Shown here: one piece after another, positions 21,015 to 26,479 of the stretch
How the letters are laid out: each line of letters begins with the position of its first letter
Numbering within the stretch: the first letter of the stretch is position 1
Source of the DNA: JAAYKT01 sp964408955
GTDB lineage: Bacteria; Bacillota; Clostridia; Lutisporales; Lutisporaceae
Length of the DNA: 26,479 nt
Direction: 5' to 3'
NCBI GenBank assembly: GCA_964408955.1
Contig: CAYPBK010000034.1
Coordinates: 1 to 26,479 of the forward strand
Translations under genes and position numbers: made by a program
Notes under the pieces: model-generated
Seen by the model: the letters and a program-made list of their open reading frames with translations, nothing else
What the model was told of the DNA's origin: nothing
Databases searched by the model: none

Positions 21015-22784
21015 ATGATAACTGCAGCTTTGTTAGGTAATCCTAATGTTGGCAAGACTACTCTTTTTAATTACTTGACCGGTTCAAACCAATATGTTGG
21101 GAATTGGCCCGGAGTCACAGTAGAAAAAAAAGAGGGTATTATAGAAAATAAAGTTAAAATAATAGATCTTCCCGGCATATATGCCATGGATACTTACTCA
21201 AATGAAGAGAAAATTTCAAAGGAATTTCTTGAAAAGGGCAAGGTAGATGTAATAGTAAATATTGTAGATGCATCCTCTCTTAATAGAAACTTATACTTAA
21301 CCATGCAGCTTAAGCAGTTTAAAAAGCCTATAATACTGCTGTTAAATATGATAGATGTTGCTGACGCTAAAAATATCAAAATTGATTATAAAAATCTATC
21401 AGAGAAGCTTGGTGTTATAGTCATACCTATATCCGCATCCAAGGAAATAGGAGTGGATGAAGTAAAAAAGCTGCTTAAAAGCGGTGATTTTTTTAGCCCT
21501 ACAATTGAGAATGATTATCAATATACGGAGGACGAAAGAGCAACCTATAATTATATAGAAAAGGTGTTAAAGGAATCTGTAATAAAAGAAGAGGACGAGA
21601 AGGTAACCATTGGAGAAAGGTTGGATGCCATAGTATTAAACAAATATTTGGCATATCCACTATTTCTTTTCGCTTTATTCATCATATTTAAATTTACTTT
21701 TTCCTGGGTCGGACAGCCTTTATCAGATGCAATGGAGGAAGTGATAATAGGCAGGATTGCAGAGTTATTAAATGCTCTTCTCCACAACAGCAGCCCCTGG
21801 TTTAAATCGCTGGTTATAGACGGTATAGTGGCGGGGGTTGGCTCTGTAATAGTATTTCTACCTATTGTTGTAACCTTGTTTTTGGGGATATCATTTCTGG
21901 AAGACAGCGGTTACATGGCCAGGGCAGCTTTCATAATGGATAGAATAATGAGAAAGATAGGGCTATCAGGGAAGGCATTTATACCTCTTATTATAGGCTT
22001 CGGCTGTACTGTACCGGGCATTATGTCTGCAAGAACTTTAGAGAGCGAAAAGGATAGGAAACTCACCGCTTTACTGGTACCTCTTATGTCCTGTAATGCA
22101 AAGCTGCCTGTTTACGCTTTGTTTGCCACGATATTTTTTCCGGGGAATCAGACTGCGGTGACCTTTTCCCTGTATTTACTGGGAATTTGGATGGCAATAT
22201 TGATTGGAATGATTTTTAAAAACACTATATTCAGAAAAGACGAAGAACCGTTTATAATAGAGCTTCCGGAGTATAAATTACCGGAATTAAAAAGCCTTAT
22301 GAGAAATACATGGGAAAAAGGAAAGAACTTTCTAAAGAAAGCCGGAACTGTAATTTTCTCTATGTCGGTAATCGTATGGTTTTTATCTAATTTTAATCTT
22401 TCCGGAATGACGGATATGGAATCAAGCTTTTTAGCGGGCTTGGGAGGGTTTTTAGCACCGGCTTTCAGACCCATGGGCTATGGTAATTGGCAAAGCTCTG
22501 TCGCTTTACTTGCTGGTCTGATGGCTAAGGAGGTTGTGGTTAGTACCATGGGTGTTGTATACGGGGGCAATTTACATGAAGCGTTATTGCAGCATTTTAC
22601 GCCAATTGCCGCTTATAGCTATCTGGTGTTTATACTTTTATATACTCCCTGTGTTTCTGTAATAGCTGTGATGAGAAAAGAATTTGGTAATGCCATGATG
22701 GTTTTTTCAGTAGTTTATCAACTAGTTTTGGCTTGGTTGATATCCTTTGTTGTTTATTACCTGGGGAATTTAATCCTGGCTTAA
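21015..22784 (+). CDS. feoB: Ferrous iron transporter FeoB
   Basis: A 589-residue Fe2+ transporter. The N-terminal G domain shows G1 GNPNVGKT (8-15), G3 DLPG (51-54) and G4 NMID (111-114); a GDI-like helical linker follows to about 190, then the membrane domain. Two gate-like motifs are seen: GFGCTVPGIMSARTL with PLMSCNAKLPVYAL, and later LAGLMAKEVVVSTMG with LLYTPCVSVIAVMRKE. The Cys residues in these segments are typical of FeoB. It imports Fe2+ across the cell membrane, coupled to GTP hydrolysis. It is at the shorter end of the family (many have 650-770 residues) but all core parts are present. ATG 21015 follows AAAGGGGG closely. Confidence 0.96.
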   Translation: MITAALLGNPNVGKTTLFNYLTGSNQYVGNWPGVTVEKKEGIIENKVKIIDLPGIYAMDTYSNEEKISKEFLEKGKVDVIVNIVDASSLNRNLYLTMQLKQFKKPIILLLNMIDVADAKNIKIDYKNLSEKLGVIVIPISASKEIGVDEVKKLLKSGDFFSPTIENDYQYTEDERATYNYIEKVLKESVIKEEDEKVTIGERLDAIVLNKYLAYPLFLFALFIIFKFTFSWVGQPLSDAMEEVIIGRIAELLNALLHNSSPWFKSLVIDGIVAGVGSVIVFLPIVVTLFLGISFLEDSGYMARAAFIMDRIMRKIGLSGKAFIPLIIGFGCTVPGIMSARTLESEKDRKLTALLVPLMSCNAKLPVYALFATIFFPGNQTAVTFSLYLLGIWMAILIGMIFKNTIFRKDEEPFIIELPEYKLPELKSLMRNTWEKGKNFLKKAGTVIFSMSVIVWFLSNFNLSGMTDMESSFLAGLGGFLAPAFRPMGYGNWQSSVALLAGLMAKEVVVSTMGVVYGGNLHEALLQHFTPIAAYSYLVFILLYTPCVSVIAVMRKEFGNAMMVFSVVYQLVLAWLISFVVYYLGNLILA

Positions 22785-22799
22785 GGAGGGATAGTATCT

Positions 22800-22946
22800 A
22801 TGGAGATAATTATAACAATAGGAATAGTTGCACTGGCTGCATTTTTTCTATATAAAAGTGCAAAGAAGAAGGCTAAAGGCGGATGCACTTGCGATAATTG
22901 TACCTCGCTTTGCCCTCTTTATGATAAGAACAAAAGAAAAACATAA
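22800..22946 (+). CDS. FeoB-associated Cys-rich membrane protein, 48 residues
   Basis: The ATG at 22800 follows AAGGAGGG, 15 bases after the feoB stop. The peptide has one N-terminal membrane helix (IIITIGIVALAAFFLY), a basic KSAKKKAK stretch, then GGCTCDNCTSLCPLYD with four Cys. This is the layout of the FeoB-associated Cys-rich family, which sits after feoB in many Firmicutes and may take the place of FeoC or handle incoming Fe2+. The role is not established. Confidence 0.88.
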   Translation: MEIIITIGIVALAAFFLYKSAKKKAKGGCTCDNCTSLCPLYDKNKRKT

Positions 22947-22960
22947 TATATGGCTACGGT

Positions 22961-23014
22961 AAAGGGCCGGAGTCAATGTCATATTGAATGTGTGACACTG
23001 ACTCCGGTCCTTTT
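22961..23014 (+). terminator. Terminator hairpin after the feo operon
   Basis: A 21-bp arm (22961-22981) pairs with 22994-23014 with one G-U and one mismatch, then TTTTGT. The stem is long for a plain terminator and may belong to a dispersed repeat family. Confidence 0.75.
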
Positions 23015-23120
23015 GTCATGCTTGAATTCTCCACCAGCCATTGCGCTAAAATCTTTCTCTAATACTTTAGTTATTTATCATTTTCAGCATTAGTAAAGAA
23101 TGCTTAAATACAAAAAATAA

Positions 23121-23142
23121 AATGGTGCCGAAGGTGGGAATC
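23121..23142 (-). repeat. Duplicated 3' end of tRNA-Leu (att-like remnant)
   Basis: These 22 bases are identical to 23194-23215, the 3' end of the tRNA-Leu gene from CCA through the T-loop edge, in the same orientation and 73 bases away. The copy lacks the rest of a tRNA. This is the pattern left when an element integrates at a tRNA 3' end, but no element lies between the copies now. Confidence 0.7.
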
Positions 23143-23195
23143 AAGATATAAAAAATTACCCTATTGCTAGGATAATAATTACTTTTTTTTTATAA

Positions 23196-23282
23196 TGGTG
23201 CCGAAGGTGGGAATCGAACCCACATGCCCGTAAGAGCGCATGATTTTGAGTCATGTGCGTCTGCCAGTTCCGCCACTCCGGC
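23196..23282 (-). tRNA. tRNA-Leu (CAA anticodon)
   Basis: Read on the minus strand, the acceptor GCCGGAG pairs with CTTCGGC, followed by discriminator A and an encoded CCA. The anticodon stem is CATGA/TCATG with loop CTCAAAA, giving anticodon CAA (leucine, UUG). A long variable arm of the class II type is present, as is T-arm GTGGG-TTCGATT-CCCAC and D-loop GGCGGAACTGGCAGAC. Length with CCA is 87 bases. Confidence 0.96.
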
Positions 23283-23448
23283 ACTACGTAATTTATATTA
23301 TCACAGAGAATCATAAAATTCAATAATAACTTTTATAACTTTAGGTTTGATGCGGGCACATAGGTATATGGATGTTTTAGTTTTATAGTTAAAAGATATA
23401 CATATCAAGAATATTACAATTTTTTTTGATGGATTTTATAGCTAGGTA

Positions 23449-23457
23449 TGATATAAT
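23449..23457 (+). promoter_or_regulatory. Extended -10 promoter before the DUF457 gene
   Basis: TGATATAAT is a perfect extended -10, about 47 bases before the start codon. TTGATG at 23426-23431 is a possible -35, but the 20-base spacer is too long. Confidence 0.45.
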
Positions 23458-23504
23458 TTAATACGTTGATGTAGTATATATAATAAAAGATTTGGAGGAG
23501 AGAC

Positions 23505-24446
23505 ATGGATCCGGTTACACATGGAATTGTAGGATTAGCTATTGCCGCTGCCACAGGAGAGCCGGCAGCTTTTAATAATCCCTATGCAATAGGGAGCATG
23601 CTTGGTGCTATAGCACCAGACGGAGATATTATAATGCAGCTTAAAGGTCATTACAGCTATCTGAAAAATCACAGAGGGGCGTCACATTCGTTACCCTTTG
23701 CATTTTTATATGCAGGAGGTATAGCTCTGTTTTTGTTGTTATTTTTCACAGAGGCTTTAGGGCTTAAGCTGTTCTTATACACTTTGGCAGGATGTTTATC
23801 CCACCTTATATTGGATATAACTAACTCTTATGGTGCTCAGGTATTATGGCCTTTTTTTAATAAAAAATACACGACGGATTTGCTTTTGGTATATGATCCA
23901 GTATTATTTATTTTATCATTGGCTATTATTATTCCGACCTTTAGGACTATTATTCATCCGGTTGTTACTGCAATTTTGTTTTTATCCTATATTCTATTCA
24001 GGGGCTTTATGAAAAAATATGTGAAAAACACTATTGTAGAAAGAATGAAAGATGAAGGCGAGATTCTTTTTATCAGAGTATTGCCCTCAATGCTGGGCCT
24101 TTTGAAATGGCATTTTATTATTAAATTTGAAAACCGAAGAACAGTAGGAGAGATTAATTTTTTCCCTAAAAGAATAAAAATAATTGAGGATATGGATAAT
24201 TTGGATTCGGAGCTTTATGATATTATTAAGGACACGAAGATAGCAAAATTTTTCGATGACTTTACTCCTATTTCACATATTGCATGCAAGAAGCTGGATG
24301 GGGGATACGAATTTAATTTTACTGATTTAAGATATTATATGGCAAAGGGCTTTTTGCATCATGGGACAGCTGTTCTGGACGAAAATTTTTCTTTGGTATC
24401 GTCTCTGTTTCAACCTTATAGCAAGAGCAGGAAGGTTCAGATTTAA
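23505..24446 (+). CDS. DUF457 (YdjM/YbcI-type) metal-dependent hydrolase, membrane protein
   Basis: A 313-residue membrane protein of the DUF457 family, often named membrane-bound metal-dependent hydrolase. Conserved His/Asp residues lie in MDPVTHGIVG, LGAIAPDGDII, HRGASHSLPF and LSHLILDITNSYG, near or within hydrophobic helices in the first 130 residues, with further helices to about 170 and a soluble C-terminal part. The family is related to YfhO/YvsG-type proteins and the E. coli LexA-regulated YdjM; the substrate is unknown. ATG 23505 follows TTGGAGGAG. The ECF sigma gene begins 37 bases after its stop, so the three genes here may be one transcript, tying this protein to envelope stress; that is inference. 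Confidence 0.85.
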   Translation: MDPVTHGIVGLAIAAATGEPAAFNNPYAIGSMLGAIAPDGDIIMQLKGHYSYLKNHRGASHSLPFAFLYAGGIALFLLLFFTEALGLKLFLYTLAGCLSHLILDITNSYGAQVLWPFFNKKYTTDLLLVYDPVLFILSLAIIIPTFRTIIHPVVTAILFLSYILFRGFMKKYVKNTIVERMKDEGEILFIRVLPSMLGLLKWHFIIKFENRRTVGEINFFPKRIKIIEDMDNLDSELYDIIKDTKIAKFFDDFTPISHIACKKLDGGYEFNFTDLRYYMAKGFLHHGTAVLDENFSLVSSLFQPYSKSRKVQI

Positions 24447-24483
24447 TTATTGTTTATATAGATAAATCCTGGGAGGGAAAGCT

Positions 24484-25077
24484 ATGGACGCAATTGAAAA
24501 ACAACTCATAAGCAGAAGCAAAAAAGGTGATATATCGGCTTTCGAAGAGCTAATAAACAAATACGAAAGAAAAGCCTATAATATCGCTTATAGAATGATG
24601 AGCAACGAAGAGGATGCAAAGGATGCTGCCCAAGAGGCTTTTATCAAGATATATAAATCTATTAAAGGCTTTAGGGAGGAATCCTTATTTTCTACTTGGC
24701 TATATAAAATTGTAACAAATGTTTGTTTGGACGAGCTGAGGAAAAAGAAAAAGAATGAAGCTGTATCCTTAGAAGTAAGCGTTGAGAGTGACAAAGGGAC
24801 TGCCTATTTTGAGCTGGGTGCGGAGGAAGATACCCCCGAGGATTACTATGAAAGAAAAGAAAAAAGCCGATTGATTTTAAATACGATACATTCCCTTAAG
24901 GAAGATTATAAGGTGATTATTATTTTAAGAGATATACAAGGCTTTAGCTACGAAGAAATCGCTTCTATATTAAATTGTTCTCTGGGTACTGTAAAGTCAA
25001 GAATTAACAGAGCTCGTAACGTTCTCAAGGACAAGCTCAAAATCCGACTGGAACTTTACAATAAAATGAGCGTCTAA
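24484..25077 (+). CDS. ECF-type RNA polymerase sigma factor
   Basis: A 197-residue group IV sigma factor (SigW/RpoE-like). Region 2 (about 10-85) has YNIAYRMMSNEEDAKDAAQEAFIKIYK and FREESLFSTWLYKIVTNVCLDELR; region 4 (about 138-190) has LKEDYKVIIILRDIQGFSYEEIAS and LNCSLGTVKSRINRARN. There is no region 1 or 3. It directs RNA polymerase to a small regulon, usually for envelope stress. A zinc-finger anti-sigma gene follows 23 bases downstream, the usual arrangement. ATG 24484 has GGGAGGG upstream. The gap upstream is only 37 bases and shows no clear ECF autoregulatory promoter. Confidence 0.95.
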   Translation: MDAIEKQLISRSKKGDISAFEELINKYERKAYNIAYRMMSNEEDAKDAAQEAFIKIYKSIKGFREESLFSTWLYKIVTNVCLDELRKKKKNEAVSLEVSVESDKGTAYFELGAEEDTPEDYYERKEKSRLILNTIHSLKEDYKVIIILRDIQGFSYEEIASILNCSLGTVKSRINRARNVLKDKLKIRLELYNKMSV

Positions 25078-25100
25078 TTTTTGAAAAGGGAGGTAACAGT

Positions 25101-26366
25101 ATGGATTGCGAATTCTATAAAAGCTTATATTCTTCATATATAGATAATGATATTAATGAGATAGATAAAAAGCAGCTTGAAGACCATTTGAATTCATGCG
25201 AAGCTTGCATGGATGAATATAATAGTATTTTTGCTATGGTCAGAAGCTGCAATAATTTATGTGAAGCAGAAATCCCCGAAGGATTTCATGAGGAATTACA
25301 TGAAAAGCTTAAATCTGAAAGTAAAGGTAAGCATAGAATAAAGCTGCTAAAATATAACTGGAAGTGGGTCGGTGGTATTGCTGCAGTATTCGTTATTGCT
25401 ATTATAGGAATTACACAGCTTCCAAGTTTAATGAATAAAAGCATGGGTGATACAGAGGAAGCTTATTACGGCGGATTTACAGGGGCTGCAAGGGCTGCTG
25501 TGCCTGCGGAGGCTCCGGAAGCAGATACACTTAGAGGGTATGATTTAACTCAGAATCAGATTATTATGGAAGAAGAAAGTGGCATTAAAATGATGGCCGC
25601 GGGTTACGATGATGGAGCCGCTAAAGAAAAAAACATAAAGGAAGAAATGAAAAGCTTTGAAAGAAAAATAATTATAAACGGCAGCGTTTCTTTAGAGGTG
25701 ACTGATTTTGAAAACAGTATGAAGGCTATTACAGCGTTAGTTGAGACTCACGGAGGCTATATTGAAAATTCTTATGTTGATAATAATAGCACTTATTATA
25801 TTGAGGGTAGAAATAAAAAAGTAAAAAGTGGAAATGCATCTCTTAGGATACCTTATGACAGGTTTAAAATTGTACTTGATGAAATAAGGGCAATCGGTGA
25901 AGTGCTTAGTGAAGATACAAGCACAGTAGATATCAGTGATACCTATTATGATACGGAAACGAGGATCAATAATTTAAATGTTCAGGAAAGTAGGTTGAGA
26001 GAGCTTCTTGCTATTGCAAATAATGTTGAGGAAATTTTAAAAATTGAGAATGAGATAAATAGGGTTAGAATTGATATTGATTTGATGAGCTCTGACATTA
26101 GGCATTGGGATAAACAAGTCAGTATGTCTTCTCTTTATATTAATTTAAGGGAAATAACAGATGGGGAGTTATCAGGTATTGATGTTTCAACCATTTGGGG
26201 CAGAGCTTATAAGGGTCTTATTAAAACTTTAAATAGCATTGTAAGCGGAGCGGAAATACTATTTGTATCTGCAGTTGCCTTTCTGCCTTATATTGTGATT
26301 TTAGGTATACTTGCGGTAGCGCTGGTCTTTATAGTTAAAAAAATAAGAAGCAAAAAATCAAATTAA
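25101..26366 (+). CDS. Zinc-finger anti-sigma factor fused to DUF4349
   Basis: A 421-residue single protein in two parts. The N-terminal ZAS/zf-HC2 domain has His29, Cys33 and Cys36 (HLNSCEAC), and probably Cys3 as the fourth zinc ligand; it would bind the sigma factor encoded just upstream. A membrane helix follows at about 88-108 (WVGGIAAVFVIAIIGI). The outer part is low in structure at 115-180, then a DUF4349 domain at about 188-415: SVSLEVTDFENSMKAI, HGGYIENSYV, ASLRIPYDRF, a coiled coil at RINNLNVQESRLRELL, and a final helix IVILGILAVALVFIVKK. The domain probably senses an envelope signal. ATG 25101 has GGGAGG upstream. A terminator follows. Confidence 0.9.
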   Translation: MDCEFYKSLYSSYIDNDINEIDKKQLEDHLNSCEACMDEYNSIFAMVRSCNNLCEAEIPEGFHEELHEKLKSESKGKHRIKLLKYNWKWVGGIAAVFVIAIIGITQLPSLMNKSMGDTEEAYYGGFTGAARAAVPAEAPEADTLRGYDLTQNQIIMEEESGIKMMAAGYDDGAAKEKNIKEEMKSFERKIIINGSVSLEVTDFENSMKAITALVETHGGYIENSYVDNNSTYYIEGRNKKVKSGNASLRIPYDRFKIVLDEIRAIGEVLSEDTSTVDISDTYYDTETRINNLNVQESRLRELLAIANNVEEILKIENEINRVRIDIDLMSSDIRHWDKQVSMSSLYINLREITDGELSGIDVSTIWGRAYKGLIKTLNSIVSGAEILFVSAVAFLPYIVILGILAVALVFIVKKIRSKKSN

Positions 26367-26397
26367 ATATAAAGTTTTCAAATAAAGACTTATTGTT

Positions 26398-26424
26398 GTC
26401 GGGTTCTACAGAATCCGACTTTTC
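26398..26424 (+). terminator. Terminator of the sigma/anti-sigma operon
   Basis: A 9-bp stem GTCGGGTTC/GAATCCGAC with one G-U pair (26398-26406 with 26411-26419) is followed by TTTTC. Confidence 0.75.
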
Positions 26425-26429
26425 ATTGT

Positions 26430-26479
26430 GTGCCAGGCATGGCACTTAACTTGGCGATGAAAGTTCGCTATGGAGGTAC
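26430..26479. other. Structured motif at the window edge
   Basis: A perfect hairpin GTGCCA-GGCA-TGGCAC (26430-26445) is followed by a second small stem GCGA/TCGC (26454-26457 with 26465-26468) and a GGAGG at 26472-26476. No ORF is seen before the window ends. It could be the start of a mobile-element or intron RNA, or a ribosome site of a next gene. Confidence 0.3.

Noticed and set aside
1..26479. CRISPR arrays, insertion sequences or prophage genes.
   Set aside because: No regularly spaced repeats, transposase, integrase or phage structural gene was found; only small repeats and an att-like tRNA copy are present.

Overview
The window is AT-rich chromosomal DNA that reads as a spore-forming, low-GC Firmicute of the class Clostridia. 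The support is strong AGGAGG-type ribosome sites, GTG starts, a DegS/DegU pair with close similarity to Bacillus, an M-box riboswitch, a Fur-controlled feoAB operon, SLH-anchored surface protein and a group of tiny hydrophobic genes of the kind common in sporulating clostridia. Genus cannot be read safely from this sequence. No phage, plasmid or CRISPR locus is seen.

Layout. 1-1624: the 3' end of a glycine C-acetyltransferase gene with a perfect hairpin terminator, then a DUF503 (YlxP-like) gene and a class I glutamine amidotransferase-like hydrolase. 1705-4612 (minus): pepD-gltX, a dipeptidase and glutamyl-tRNA synthetase pair converging on the previous genes. 4822-6668: a consensus promoter, an M-box magnesium riboswitch with a terminator, a 30-codon leader ORF starting MDPGPLP, and mgtE. 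6737-8359: a secreted transglutaminase-like protein with three SLH repeats. 8423-9833 (minus): an M23 peptidase and a bactofilin, a cell-shape or envelope module. 9834-10480: no gene, but a nested palindromic element of about 160 nt.

10481-14171: hutH, hutI, a cyclodeaminase (FchA/FTCD_C) and a DUF896 gene; urocanase (hutU) is missing here. 14278-16596: cheW followed by degS and degU. 16744-18685: a cluster of five small, mostly membrane or Cys/Gly-rich genes plus a broken copy and one hydrophilic protein, probably spore or envelope related. 18814-20180: an HlyC/CorC-type CNNM-CBS protein broken by a run of 42 N whose length does not keep frame. 20216-20686: msrA. 20720-22946: two Fur boxes, feoA, feoB and a FeoB-associated Cys-rich membrane peptide. 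23121-23282: tRNA-Leu(CAA) on the minus strand with a duplicated copy of its 3' end nearby. 23505-26366: a DUF457 membrane protein, an ECF sigma factor and a zinc-finger anti-sigma protein fused to DUF4349. The last 50 nt hold a structured motif cut by the window edge.

The genes form several independent units: metal homeostasis (Mg: M-box/leader/mgtE, perhaps also the CorC-type protein; Fe: feo), histidine breakdown feeding one-carbon metabolism, envelope and surface biogenesis, and signal transduction (DegSU, CheW, ECF sigma). The most interesting single point is the Pro/Asp-rich leader ORF between the M-box and mgtE, which may add a second, translational layer of magnesium control.
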